From Christensenella sp964494645 (GTDB taxonomy: Bacteria > Bacillota > Clostridia > Christensenellales > Christensenellaceae), in assembly GCA_964494645.1 (NCBI GenBank), contig CAZBSH010000002.1, forward strand, positions 1 to 64,000: DNA of 64,000 bases, in the 5' to 3' direction. Below are positions 43,746 through 52,593 of the stretch, one piece after another. The position numbers and the translations under genes were made by a program. The first letter of the stretch is position 1. The number at the start of each line of letters is the position of its first letter. The notes beneath the pieces were generated by a model. It was given only the letters and a program-made list of their open reading frames with translations, was not told the origin of the DNA and did no database searches.

Positions 43746-44603
43746 ATGATTTCAGACGTAACAGCTTGCCTGATCGTCATCGGGCTGGGCGCTTTCGTAG
43801 TACTGATTCTTAATCGGATCATGACAGTCGTATCCCCGCCGCAGGAAAAGACATGGTTGACCGAATTCCAATATGCGCATAGAGGATTGCACGACGAGGA
43901 AGTCGCAGAGAATTCTTTGCAGGCGTTTCGAAATGCGGTTGAAGCGGAATTTGCCATTGAGTTAGACGTGCAGCTTTCCAAGGATGGAAAGATCATGGTA
44001 TTTCATGACAGGGATTTGGAGCGTATGACAGGTGTGTCGGGCAGACTCAAAGATCGTACGTACCGCGAATTGAGAAATTTACGCCTGAAGGATACGGATC
44101 AGAAGATCCCGACACTTGAGGAAGCGCTGGCGGTGGTGGATGGCAAAGTGCCGTTGCTCATCGAAATCAAGAACCGCGGTATGGCGGGAGAACTTGAGAG
44201 AAGACTTTATAATACCCTGCTGGACTATGAAGGGAAATACGCAATACAATCGTTTTCGCCGTTCTCGGTCCGTTGGTTCCGGCGTAACGCGCCGCACATT
44301 TATCGCGGACAGCTCGCTTGCAATTTCTGGAAATGCAACGAATTTTCCGTCAGCAAGATCAAGCGCTTTTTGATCGCAAACCTGCTGATGATTATACAAA
44401 AACTGGGCGTGAACTTTATCTGCAAACCTAATTTTATCAGCTATGAGCTGCACAAGGTCAATTCACGTCTGATTAAGCGGTTGCGCAGGAAGGGAACGCC
44501 GATTTTTGCGTGGACAGTGCGTAATCATGAACAGTACGACGATGCCAAGCAGTATACGGATTCCGTTATTTTTGAAGGATTTCGACCCAAGGACATCTCC
44601 TAA
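43746..44603 (+). CDS. Glycerophosphodiester phosphodiesterase, membrane-anchored
   Basis: 285 residues: an N-terminal helix (about 7-28) anchors a GDPD domain with HRGLHDEEVAENSLQAF, IELDVQLSKDG, VFHD and LIEIKNR, the catalytic and calcium-binding set. It hydrolyses glycerophosphodiesters to glycerol-3-phosphate and an alcohol, likely at the cell surface. Upstream is a very A/T-rich 240-bp region with a TATAAT box at 43707-43712. Confidence 0.92.
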   Translation: MISDVTACLIVIGLGAFVVLILNRIMTVVSPPQEKTWLTEFQYAHRGLHDEEVAENSLQAFRNAVEAEFAIELDVQLSKDGKIMVFHDRDLERMTGVSGRLKDRTYRELRNLRLKDTDQKIPTLEEALAVVDGKVPLLIEIKNRGMAGELERRLYNTLLDYEGKYAIQSFSPFSVRWFRRNAPHIYRGQLACNFWKCNEFSVSKIKRFLIANLLMIIQKLGVNFICKPNFISYELHKVNSRLIKRLRRKGTPIFAWTVRNHEQYDDAKQYTDSVIFEGFRPKDIS

Positions 44604-44613
44604 TAAAGAAATG

Positions 44614-44648
44614 AAAAACCCACTCCGTTGCGGAGTGGGTTTTTGTTT
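44614..44648. terminator. Terminator between GDPD and isomerase genes
   Basis: AAAACCCACTCCG and CGGAGTGGGTTTT with a 3-nt loop. Confidence 0.88.
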
Positions 44649-44675
44649 TTCACCGTATGATGATAAGGAGGGAAA

Positions 44676-46157
44676 TCAATCAAACGGATTTTCCTTTGGG
44701 TACAGCATACCCTTCGGTTGGTTGAATGCGATATCTTTGACGCCGAGGTACGTAAAAATGGTGTGCAGCGTTCGTCCGCAATGCGCGAATGCCACCGCGC
44801 CATGATGGGGATAGTGCTTTTCGATAAGCACATGGCGGTAAAATCTTCCCATTTCGGAAACAGCGAAAATACCGATGCCACCAAAGCTGCCCGTGGCAAC
44901 AGGTAAAATTTCACCCTGTGCAATATACGATGTAAGCTGCGCGTCCGCCGTACTTTGCAGGCGGAAAAAGGTAATATGTCCGGGGGCGATATCGCCCTCC
45001 AGCGTACCCCGCGTAAAATCCGGTTCTCCTCCGTCTTCCAGTAAGCGGTTTTGGATCAGCTGATATTTTACCGCGCCTTGCGAAAGCTTGCAAAATGGTG
45101 TGTTGCCGCAATGGAATCCCATAAAGGTATCGTGAAGCGTATAATTGAATTTCCCTTTGATATTTGCGTCGAACAAGTCCGTAGGGACACTGTTGTTGAT
45201 GTCGAGCAGTGTTACTGCATCCTGTGTGACACACGCGCCGATATATTCGCTTAATGCGCCGTAGATATCTACCTCGCACGCAACAGGATATCCTTGCGAG
45301 GCAAGGCGACTGTTAACGTAGCATGGTTCAAAACCGAATGCTTCCGGGAACGCAGGCCAGCATTTGTTCGCGAATACGACATAATCGCGCGCGCCCTTGT
45401 TTTGTTCTGCCCAGTCTTTTAGGGTAAGCTCGTATTGTGCCATCCGCGGCAATAAATCAGGATAGGTATTTCCCATGCCAAGTTCGTTTGCCATATCAGC
45501 CGTTACATCCGCAATGCGCGGGTCATCCTTGTGGGCGCGGTAGGCGACCAAAAGGTCAAGCTCGGAGTTTTCCTGTATTTCTACGCCTACGTCATACAAT
45601 GGCTTGATAGGAGCGTTACATGCGAAGAAATCCTGCGGACGAGGACCAAAGGTGATGATCTTCAAATGTGAAAGTCCGATGAGTGTACGCGCGACCGGCA
45701 CGAAATCCGCGATCATGCACGCCACCTCCTCTGCCGTCCCTACGGGGTATGCGGGAATGACCGCCGGAATCTTACGCAGCGCGAGGTTGTAGGAACAATT
45801 GAGCATACCACAGTAAGCGTCACCACGCCCGTTGATCAGATCCTTCCCGGATTCTTCGGCGGCCGCGGCATACATGACAGGTCCGTCAAAATGCTGGGCA
45901 ATCAACGTTTCGGGCGTTTCGGGACCGAAATTGCCTAAAAAGACGATCAGGGCATTGCAGCCGGCGGCTTTTACCTCATCTACGGCACGAAGCATATCCG
46001 CTTCATTTTCTACCGTTGTTTTTGCTTCGAACACGAAAAGCCCCTTGCCCTCGCATGCCTGCTGAACGGCAGAACGCCGACGTTCGGAAAGCGAAACCAC
46101 AAAGCAGTCGCGGCTCACAGCGATCAGACCCAGTTTTACTTCAGGAATATTATTCAT
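44676..46157 (-). CDS. L-fucose/L-arabinose isomerase-like protein
   Basis: 493 residues of the FucI/AraA superfamily, which interconverts aldoses and ketoses with a divalent metal. Features: N-terminal LGLIAVSRDCFVVSLSERRR, VFLGNFGPETPET, FANKCWPAFPEAFGFEPCYV and CEVDIYGALSEYI. It is the divergent branch often annotated as 'L-fucose isomerase-related', with substrate not established. It lies 21 bp after DUF4867 in one operon and is controlled from the divergent operator region at 46838-46972. Confidence 0.9.
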   Translation of the reverse strand: MNNIPEVKLGLIAVSRDCFVVSLSERRRSAVQQACEGKGLFVFEAKTTVENEADMLRAVDEVKAAGCNALIVFLGNFGPETPETLIAQHFDGPVMYAAAAEESGKDLINGRGDAYCGMLNCSYNLALRKIPAVIPAYPVGTAEEVACMIADFVPVARTLIGLSHLKIITFGPRPQDFFACNAPIKPLYDVGVEIQENSELDLLVAYRAHKDDPRIADVTADMANELGMGNTYPDLLPRMAQYELTLKDWAEQNKGARDYVVFANKCWPAFPEAFGFEPCYVNSRLASQGYPVACEVDIYGALSEYIGACVTQDAVTLLDINNSVPTDLFDANIKGKFNYTLHDTFMGFHCGNTPFCKLSQGAVKYQLIQNRLLEDGGEPDFTRGTLEGDIAPGHITFFRLQSTADAQLTSYIAQGEILPVATGSFGGIGIFAVSEMGRFYRHVLIEKHYPHHGAVAFAHCGRTLHTIFTYLGVKDIAFNQPKGMLYPKENPFD

Positions 46158-46178
46158 ATTAAAAGTCCTCCATCCTTT

Positions 46179-46802
46179 TTAAATCGTAAGATGATTGCCG
46201 ACCAGCCCGATAAAAGCACCGTCCTTTGCAAGCCCGCTTTGCTCATGGGCGATCAGCCATTTGTTTTGCGCGAATAAAAGCGCGTCCTCTTTGCCGGTAG
46301 GAGAAAGATCCTGCAAAGATCGGTTTGTCCCGAAAGGCAAAACGACAATACAGCGGAACGCTTGACTGTTTTGCGCGCATGGCGCATAGTGCAGCGTTGT
46401 TGCGTACAGCTCCACAGCGGTGCCCGCAGGAAGTAAAAACGCTTCCATAAGGGAGGTATTGTACGTACAGGAGGCAGTGTCAATATCCTGTCGCATACCG
46501 AGCAGCAGTACAAGGTCGGTACAGGCAATATTGACCTCGCTGCTGCGGTGGTATTCCACCGCGTCGAGCGTATTGTTTTTGCCGTTGCAATACCCGATCT
46601 GCACGGGCATTCCGCCAAATATATATTTTTCCAGCATCATAACTTCCGGTAAATCGTGAAACGTTGGTACGTCCGGTTCATAAACGACACAGTTGGGCAG
46701 CGGCGTATCTTTCATTGCGTGGATCAGCTGTGAAAAGCGGTGTTCTGTCAAAACACGACCGTATTTATGAAAAGAAGACGAAGAAACAGGTTTGATATCC
46801 AT
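46179..46802 (-). CDS. DUF4867 cupin-like protein
   Basis: 207 residues, cytosolic. VFEPD-like start (CVVYEPDVPTFHDLPEVMML), the mid-region VEYHRSSEVNIACTDLVLLLG and FLLPAGTAVELYATTLHYAPC give a cupin-like beta-barrel with possible metal-binding His/Glu. DUF4867 proteins are encoded next to FucI-like isomerases, as here; the reaction (perhaps an isomerase or epimerase step) is unknown. CAGGAG precedes the ATG. Confidence 0.85.
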   Translation of the reverse strand: MDIKPVSSSSFHKYGRVLTEHRFSQLIHAMKDTPLPNCVVYEPDVPTFHDLPEVMMLEKYIFGGMPVQIGYCNGKNNTLDAVEYHRSSEVNIACTDLVLLLGMRQDIDTASCTYNTSLMEAFLLPAGTAVELYATTLHYAPCAQNSQAFRCIVVLPFGTNRSLQDLSPTGKEDALLFAQNKWLIAHEQSGLAKDGAFIGLVGNHLTI

Positions 46803-46837
46803 AGTATTTTCACTCCTGACAAATGGGATAAAACAAC

Positions 46838-46896
46838 AATGTGCTCGAGCACATTATGTACAAATCAAACATAACACCATCGAGGCTTTTTGTCAA
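46838..46896 (-). promoter_or_regulatory. Leftward promoter and perfect LacI-type operator
   Basis: Minus-strand TTGACA (46896-46891), 17-bp spacer, TATGTT (46873-46868), start near 46861. The perfect 18-bp palindrome AATGTGCTCGAGCACATT (46838-46855), with central CG, follows immediately. Confidence 0.8.
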
Positions 46897-46915
46897 ATGA
46901 TTTTAGAGAAAGATG

Positions 46916-46972
46916 TTGACGAAAAACAGGCAGGACGGTATCATAAAAATGAACTGTGTGCTTGTGCACACA
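46916..46972 (+). promoter_or_regulatory. Rightward promoter and matching operator of lacI-xylB
   Basis: TTGACG (46916-46921), 17-bp spacer, TATCAT (46939-46944). TGTGCTTGTGCACA (46957-46970) matches the leftward operator core at 12 of 14 positions and sits at the same distance after the start site. Operator centres are 117 bp apart, so looping is possible. Confidence 0.8.
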
Positions 46973-46997
46973 ATAATAAGATGGGAAAGGCAGATGG

Positions 46998-48038
46998 ATG
47001 TCGGCAACAATCAAGCAGATCGCGGAGCTGAGCGGTGTTTCGAGAGGAACGGTCGATCGCGTCCTCAACAACCGCGGGAAGGTAAAACCACAGACAGAAG
47101 CGACGGTGCGCAGGATAGCGGAACAGCTTGGTTATCAGCCAAATCTTGCCGGAAAAGCGCTTGCCGTACGCAAAAAAGCGCCGGTGATCGGTGTAGTCGT
47201 TTCTTCTGAAGAGAATCCGTTTTTTGAGGATGTTCTGCGCGGCGTTGCGCGCGCGGAACAAGAACTTAGGGATTACGGTGTGCGCGTGCTGTGCAAACCG
47301 ATGAAGGGTTATGATGTACAAAAGCAGCTTGCGCTGATCGACGAGATCCGCGGCGAGGTCAATGTGCTTATTCTAAATCCAATCAATGATCCTAAGATCG
47401 CCGCTGCGTTAAACGGTCTGCAAAAGGACGGGGTTGGCGTAGTTACTATGAACAACGATATTGAAAATTGCGACAGGCTTTGCTATGTGGGCTGTGATTA
47501 TGAACGTAGCGGGCGTACAGCTTGCGGTATGATCGCGCTCATGACAAACGGACAGGCAAAGGTGGGTCTGCTGCCCGGCTCAAAAAAGATACTTGGACAT
47601 AATCAGCGTGTAGAAGGATTTATTAGCGCTGCGCAAGAACGCTACCCGCAAATGGAGATTACCGGCTTAGCGGAAACGGATGACGATGATATCGTCGCAT
47701 TTGAAGAGACCAAAAAGCTCTTGGCGGAAAAGCCGCATACAACTGCCTTATTTGTTGCTGCGGCCGGTACGTACGGCGTTTGCCGCGCGGTAGAATCGCT
47801 TGGTAAGGCAGATGAAATTACGATCGTTTGCTGCGACGCGATCCCCTCTACCGTGGAAATGATGAAGAAGGGTCTGATAGAAGCTACGATCTGTCAGCAA
47901 CCGTATACGCAGGGCAACAAATCGGTGCATATTGCGTTTGACTATGTTGTAAGCGGTATGCGGCCGGAAAAAGATACGTTTATTGTAAAAAATGAAATCA
48001 AAATATTAGAAAACCTTTCACAGGAGGACAGGATATGA
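46998..48038 (+). CDS. LacI-family regulator of the divergent isomerase and kinase genes
   Basis: 346 residues. Helix-turn-helix TIKQIAELSGVSRGTVDRVL at residues 4-23, hinge YQPNLAGKALA, then a ribose-binding-protein-like sensor domain (VIGVVVSSEENPFFEDVLRG). It overlaps xylB by 4 nt. The operators at 46838 and 46957 have the even palindromes with central CG expected for this family and flank both start sites, so it should repress both directions until a sugar binds. Confidence 0.9.
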   Translation: MSATIKQIAELSGVSRGTVDRVLNNRGKVKPQTEATVRRIAEQLGYQPNLAGKALAVRKKAPVIGVVVSSEENPFFEDVLRGVARAEQELRDYGVRVLCKPMKGYDVQKQLALIDEIRGEVNVLILNPINDPKIAAALNGLQKDGVGVVTMNNDIENCDRLCYVGCDYERSGRTACGMIALMTNGQAKVGLLPGSKKILGHNQRVEGFISAAQERYPQMEITGLAETDDDDIVAFEETKKLLAEKPHTTALFVAAAGTYGVCRAVESLGKADEITIVCCDAIPSTVEMMKKGLIEATICQQPYTQGNKSVHIAFDYVVSGMRPEKDTFIVKNEIKILENLSQEDRI

Positions 48039-49558
48039 AGTATTTATTGGGGATCGACATCGGAACATCGGCAACAAAAACGGTTTTGTTTGACGAAGCG
48101 TTTCAGGTGATTGCTTCTGCATCACAAGAATACCCGATGTACCAGCCGCACAATGGCTGGGCAGAGCAGCGTGCGGAGGATTGGCGCGACGCGGTTTTGA
48201 AAACGATCGGGGACGTAGTCAAGACATCGGGCGTGTCAAGTGAGGATATTGCCGGTATCGGGCTGTCGGGGCAAATGCATGGATTGGTGATGCTCGACGA
48301 ACAAAATGAAGTCATTCGTCCATCCATCATCTGGTGTGACCAGCGTACGGCAAAAGAATGTGAGGAGATCACGCAAAAGGTTGGCGCGCAGCGGTTGATT
48401 GAGATCACCGCCAATCCCGCGTTGACAGGGTTTACCGCCTCTAAGATTTTGTGGGTTCGCAACAATGAGCCGGAAAACTATAAAAGATGCTGTCATATTT
48501 TGTTGCCTAAGGATTATATTCGGTTTATCCTGACGGGGGAATATGCGACGGAAGTGTCCGACGCAAGCGGTATGCAACTGCTGGATGTGCCCAAAAGGCA
48601 GTGGTCTGCCGAAGTTCTGGAGAAACTGGAGATTGATCCGTCTCTGCTGGCGAAGGTATATGAATCGCCGGAGGTCACAGGAACGATCCTGCCGCAAATT
48701 GCTAAGAAAACGGGACTTTCCGAAAAGACCGTCGTCGTAGGCGGCGCGGGAGATAATGCTGCGGCGGCAGTGGGAACGGGCATCGTGCAAGACGGTCGCG
48801 CGTTTACGACGATCGGTACAAGCGGTGTGGTGTATGCGCACAGTTCAAAGATCACGATTGATCCCAAAGGTCGCGTCCATACTTTTTGCTGCGCTGTCCC
48901 CGGCTGTTGGCACGTGATGGGTGTGACGCAAGGCGCGGGGCTTTCTTTGAAATGGTTTCGCGATCAGTTTTGTCAGGACTATGTTGAGCAGGCAAAACAG
49001 CAGGGTGTGAATGTGTACGACCTGATGGGCAAGGACGCGGCAAGCGTTCCGGTGGGCAGTAACAAACTGATTTATCTGCCTTATTTGATGGGAGAGCGTA
49101 CGCCGCACTTAGACCCTGATTGCCGCGGTGTGTTTTTTGGATTATCGGCGATCCACACCAAAAAGGATATGATTCGCGCGGTCATGGAAGGCGTTTCGTT
49201 TTCACTGAAAAATTGCGCGGATATTCTTGACGGCATGGGCGTTACGATAGACGAGATGATGGCGTGCGGCGGTGGCGGAACCAGCCCGCTTTGGCGGCAG
49301 ATGCTTGCAGACCTTTACGGTTGTGATGTCAAAACGATCGTTTCGCAGGAAGGACCGGCGCTGGGAGTGGCGATCCTCGCGGCGGTTGGCGCAGGACTTT
49401 ATGATGATGTGGCTTGTGCGTGCGCCAAGGCGGTGGTAATAGATCAAAGCTGTCCGCCCATCCCTGAAAACCAAAAGGAATATCCCCAATATTATCAGAT
49501 ATATAATGACCTTTACGGATGTTTAAAAGAGGAATACAAGAAACTCGCGAGCCTCTAA
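48035..49558 (+). CDS. xylB: Xylulokinase (FGGY family)
   Basis: 507 residues. FGGY kinase with LLGIDIGTSATKTVLFD at the start, the XylB-type GLSGQMHGLVMLD, IIWCDQRT, and the ATP-site motifs GAGDNAAAAVGTG and TIGTSG, then MACGGGGTSPLWRQMLADL. It phosphorylates D-xylulose to xylulose-5-phosphate for the pentose phosphate pathway. Length is normal. Cotranscribed with its LacI regulator; other sugars of this kinase family cannot be excluded. Confidence 0.9.
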   Translation: MKYLLGIDIGTSATKTVLFDEAFQVIASASQEYPMYQPHNGWAEQRAEDWRDAVLKTIGDVVKTSGVSSEDIAGIGLSGQMHGLVMLDEQNEVIRPSIIWCDQRTAKECEEITQKVGAQRLIEITANPALTGFTASKILWVRNNEPENYKRCCHILLPKDYIRFILTGEYATEVSDASGMQLLDVPKRQWSAEVLEKLEIDPSLLAKVYESPEVTGTILPQIAKKTGLSEKTVVVGGAGDNAAAAVGTGIVQDGRAFTTIGTSGVVYAHSSKITIDPKGRVHTFCCAVPGCWHVMGVTQGAGLSLKWFRDQFCQDYVEQAKQQGVNVYDLMGKDAASVPVGSNKLIYLPYLMGERTPHLDPDCRGVFFGLSAIHTKKDMIRAVMEGVSFSLKNCADILDGMGVTIDEMMACGGGGTSPLWRQMLADLYGCDVKTIVSQEGPALGVAILAAVGAGLYDDVACACAKAVVIDQSCPPIPENQKEYPQYYQIYNDLYGCLKEEYKKLASL

Positions 49559-49573
49559 ACTTGATCATGCGGC

Positions 49574-49603
49574 AAAAGACCGGCAATACGCCGGTCTTTT
49601 TTG
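49574..49603. terminator. Terminator between xylB and crcB
   Basis: 11-bp perfect stem AAAAGACCGGC with a 5-nt loop and T run. Confidence 0.88.
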
Positions 49604-49614
49604 ATGATATAACA

Positions 49615-50004
49615 TTAAGCCGCGCTGGCTTTGAAAAGCAGTTTTGCCGTAAACATGCCAAGGATGACCCCAAGGAAACTGAAGATCAGGTTAAAGACGA
49701 TATTGCCAAACGCGCGTACATAATCTGAGGCGAAAAACAGGTTGATGGTTTCCATACTGAAGGTTGAGAAAGTGGAAAGCCCACCGAGCATGCCCGTTGT
49801 TAAAAAGAGCTTAGCGCGCGGCGTGAGCAAAGATGTTTGTTTTTCCATACCGGCAAAAAAACCGACCAGGAAACCGGCGATGACATTTGAAAAAAGCGTT
49901 GCCAGAGGCATTCCGACGGGCAGAGGAAGCATCAGCTTTGTGATCAAAAACCGCAGGCAACAGCCAATAAAGCCGCCCGCGCCCACCACTAAAAATTCAA
50001 TCAT
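49615..50004 (-). CDS. crcB: CrcB/Fluc fluoride channel
   Basis: 129 residues with four membrane helices. Conserved GAGGFIGCCLRF near the start and GMLGGLSTFSTFSMET mid-protein (the Fluc G-x-x-G-G-x-STFSTF signature with the fluoride-lining Phe residues). Dual-topology dimers export fluoride. A fluoride riboswitch with terminator lies directly upstream, which confirms the role. Confidence 0.95.
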   Translation of the reverse strand: MIEFLVVGAGGFIGCCLRFLITKLMLPLPVGMPLATLFSNVIAGFLVGFFAGMEKQTSLLTPRAKLFLTTGMLGGLSTFSTFSMETINLFFASDYVRAFGNIVFNLIFSFLGVILGMFTAKLLFKASAA

Positions 50005-50027
50005 AGGATTTTTTCCTTTCTATCAAT

Positions 50028-50114
50028 AAAAAAGCTGACAGCTCCTGCATATCGTGCAGAAGTCATCAGCCTAAAAAGCGGTTTTGGTTTCCCACGGGAG
50101 CACTTCATTCCCTT
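50028..50114 (-). promoter_or_regulatory. Fluoride riboswitch with terminator expression platform
   Basis: Reading the minus strand: GGGAATGAAGTGCTCCC, then AAACCAAAACCGC, then AGGCTGATGACTTCTGC, the crcB-motif aptamer. GGGA/TCCC form one helix and GAAGT/ACTTC the long-range helix, both as in the Thermotoga fluoride aptamer. The 3' part can instead form GCTGA..CTTCTGCA with TGCAGGAG..TCAGC followed by T6, a terminator that fluoride binding should prevent. Confidence 0.88.
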
Positions 50115-50264
50115 ATATTTATTTTAACAATAAATGTTTGTTGCGTCAATCAAATCGACAGATATGGCGGAACGGTAAACAATCTGTTAATATTGTGCGG
50201 ATTTTCCACACCTTTTTGGCAGGTTTGCTATAATGGCAGTATTCTAAGAAAAGGATTTTGTGAT

Positions 50265-51080
50265 GTGAAGAAAATATTGGTGGTTATGATAGGCGCGTTG
50301 ACGCTTATATGCACCTTAAACGCGTGCGCCTTGCCCCATCCGGGAGAGGTGCAGGTCATATCGTCGCCTGAGCCTTCGCCGGAGGACCCCTCTCCTTCGC
50401 CGACGTATTCTGATGAAGCGGTTGAGCCGCTTACTGATGATGAGATCGGTGAGCTGATCGAAGAGGGTGTGATTCCGCAGGACACAGCCGGCGCGGAATC
50501 GGGCGATACAAAATATGATGAAGAAAAAGCGCAGGCATTGATCGAAGCGTATCGCGAGAAGGTCGAATGTACTGCAACGATCCTTACAGGCAATAATATG
50601 ATCGTACAGGTAAAAAACAAAAATAATGTTACGATACCAAAGCTGACAATAACATTAGGGCTGCCGGAAGGAAAGCATGAGCTGATATTTTATCAGGTGG
50701 GGGCGGGACGCGATATTTCTATTCCGATTGAAAAAAAGCGCAACGAGCTTCCGCCCGCCGTAGATACGAAGGTCAGCGTGTCGATGGCGGCGAACGGACA
50801 TCTTGACATGATAGATAAGATCAACGTCAGTATCGAGCAGCACGGAGAAGATGTGCGGCTCGCCATACAAAACGGGGCGGAGCAGACGTGCGCAATGCTC
50901 AGCATCACGGTAAAATTTTTAAACGGGATTGACATGGTCTACGCACAGATGCAGGAAATAGAATCGCCTATAGAGCCGGGAGGAGAAACGTCGTTTACAT
51001 TTTCATTGCCCGAAGATCTGAAAGAGGAAGGTGTTACGTTTGACCGGATAGAGTACGCGCTCAATCAAGCAGTTGCATGA
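50265..51080 (+). CDS. Predicted lipoprotein with extended beta-domain, unknown function
   Basis: 271 residues from a GTG at 50265. Signal peptide with lipobox LNAC (Cys at residue 21), a Pro/Ser/Glu-rich linker (about 25-60), an acidic segment, and a beta-rich C-terminal region (VQVKNKNNVTIPKLTITL..., VRLAIQNGAEQTC...) resembling immunoglobulin-like FxLyD modules. Extended -10 TGCTATAAT at 50227-50234. No enzyme motif is seen; surface-anchored. Confidence 0.7.
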   Translation: MKKILVVMIGALTLICTLNACALPHPGEVQVISSPEPSPEDPSPSPTYSDEAVEPLTDDEIGELIEEGVIPQDTAGAESGDTKYDEEKAQALIEAYREKVECTATILTGNNMIVQVKNKNNVTIPKLTITLGLPEGKHELIFYQVGAGRDISIPIEKKRNELPPAVDTKVSVSMAANGHLDMIDKINVSIEQHGEDVRLAIQNGAEQTCAMLSITVKFLNGIDMVYAQMQEIESPIEPGGETSFTFSLPEDLKEEGVTFDRIEYALNQAVA

Positions 51081-51097
51081 AAATAAGCGCGAGTGAA

Positions 51098-51127
51098 TTG
51101 ACACGCTTTTGCGACAGGTGCTATCAT
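51098..51127 (+). promoter_or_regulatory. Promoter of the D-lyxose isomerase gene
   Basis: TTGACA (51098-51103), 18-bp spacer, TATCAT (51122-51127). Confidence 0.7.
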
Positions 51128-51164
51128 AAGGGAAGAACGATTACATAAGGGGAAAGGTAACGCT

Positions 51165-51848
51165 ATGAAAAGATCAGAAGTGAATCAAATTTTGCAGCAA
51201 ACAAAACAAGCGCTCGACGCACATATGATCCGTTTGCCCGATTTTGCCTATTGGGGCATTGACGACTGGAAAAACAGCAGAGAAGATACCGGCCGTATCC
51301 GCCGTGTGATGCAAGGATGGGATCTAACGGATTTTGGAATGAAGAATTTTGAAGAGGTGGGCGCGGTACTCTTTACGATTCGCAATGGCCTGCAGGACGA
51401 GCCGGGCGTGGGAACGCCGTATGCGGAGAAGATGCTTTTCGTAAAGGATGGCCAGAGGCTGCCGCTTCACTATCACGCGACCAAAACAGAAGATATCATC
51501 AATCGCGGCGGCGGAGATATGTTTATGATCCTGTATAATGTAACAAAAGACCTGAAGCCGGACAAGGAAAGCGATGTTACATTTTATTGCGACGGGATCC
51601 CGAAGACAGTCAAGGCGGGCGAGAAGTTTTTGATCACGCGCGGCAACAGCATCACCCTGACGCCGTTTACGCTGCATACCTTTGGCGCGGAAAAAGGAAC
51701 GGGAGATTTGATCGCGTGGGAGGTTTCTTCTGTCAATGATGACAACACGGACAATTATTGGGCAGAGGACGCAAGTCGTTTTTCAGGAATCGAGGAAGAT
51801 GAACAGCCGCTGCACCTTTTATGCAACGAATATGACAAATTCCTATAA
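51165..51848 (+). CDS. D-lyxose isomerase (LyxI family)
   Basis: 227 residues, cupin-fold sugar isomerase (PF07385 type). KMLFVKDGQRLPLHYHATKTEDIINRGGG holds metal-binding His, and ITLTPFTLHTFGAEKG a further His. Members convert D-lyxose to D-xylulose and often D-mannose to D-fructose. The product D-xylulose could be used by the xylulokinase at 48035. Followed by an unusually perfect palindromic terminator. Confidence 0.9.
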   Translation: MKRSEVNQILQQTKQALDAHMIRLPDFAYWGIDDWKNSREDTGRIRRVMQGWDLTDFGMKNFEEVGAVLFTIRNGLQDEPGVGTPYAEKMLFVKDGQRLPLHYHATKTEDIINRGGGDMFMILYNVTKDLKPDKESDVTFYCDGIPKTVKAGEKFLITRGNSITLTPFTLHTFGAEKGTGDLIAWEVSSVNDDNTDNYWAEDASRFSGIEEDEQPLHLLCNEYDKFL

Positions 51849-51904
51849 CAGTATAAAAAAGAGGCAGTAACAGTGCACTGTTACTGCCTCTTTTTTATAC
51901 TGTT
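51847..51904. terminator. 58-bp perfect palindromic bidirectional terminator
   Basis: Uninterrupted palindrome centred between 51875 and 51876 (core CAGTGCACTG within GAGGCAGTAACAG), with A- and T-rich ends; it touches the stop codons of both convergent genes. Confidence 0.92.
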
Positions 51905-52581
51905 TATTTTAAATGCGTCCCTTTTACTTCGTTGACAAGGGCAAGAAAATCCTGACCGAAGCTTTCGTCTGCGCACATCGTTGCGTCGTGGTAAGTGAGC
52001 GCTCGCAATACGTCCGGTGCGGCGGTGATTGCGCCGACGCCGTATTTACATAGGCTCATAACCTGACGCGAATTGCGGAAACTTGCCGCAATGACCTGCG
52101 CATCCATGTTGTGGGTGCGGAAAATATCGTGGATATCCTTTGCGACCTGAATGCCGTCCGCGCCCATATTATCTAAGCGGTTGATGTACGGCGCGGCAAA
52201 AACCGCTCCTGCCTTTGCCGCCATAAACGCCTGCATGGCATTATAGACGACGGTTGCCGTGATGTTGATGCCTTCTTGCTTTAACAACCGGATCGCGCGC
52301 AAGCCCTCGGGCGTGACGGGAACCTTTACATACAGATCGTCCCCCAATTCCCGCAACATGAAATGTGCTTCGTCCACCATTTTTTCCGCCGTGTCGGAAA
52401 TGAGCTGCGCGTGCAGCATGGATTCCTTGGGAATAAACGACCGGATCTCTTTTAATACGTGAAAGATGTTCTGGTGTTCATTTAACAGGATAGACGGATT
52501 GGTGGTGACACCGTCGTAAGGAAAGCTGTCGTATAACTTCCTGATTTCTTCAATATTGGCATTGTCGATCAATACAAGCAT
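51904..52581 (-). CDS. Fructose-6-phosphate aldolase/transaldolase-like protein (FSA/TalC)
   Basis: 225 residues. The small transaldolase family: DNANIEEIRKLYDSFPYDGVTTNPSILL at the start and the Schiff-base lysine in DLYVKVPVTPEG near residue 86. It cleaves or forms ketose phosphates using dihydroxyacetone or a transaldolase reaction. It follows fabV by 12 bp and probably shares its transcript, an odd pairing. Could join the pentose phosphate products of the nearby xylulokinase. Confidence 0.9.
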   Translation of the reverse strand: MLVLIDNANIEEIRKLYDSFPYDGVTTNPSILLNEHQNIFHVLKEIRSFIPKESMLHAQLISDTAEKMVDEAHFMLRELGDDLYVKVPVTPEGLRAIRLLKQEGINITATVVYNAMQAFMAAKAGAVFAAPYINRLDNMGADGIQVAKDIHDIFRTHNMDAQVIAASFRNSRQVMSLCKYGVGAITAAPDVLRALTYHDATMCADESFGQDFLALVNEVKGTHLK

Positions 52582-52593
52582 TGGTATTCCTCC

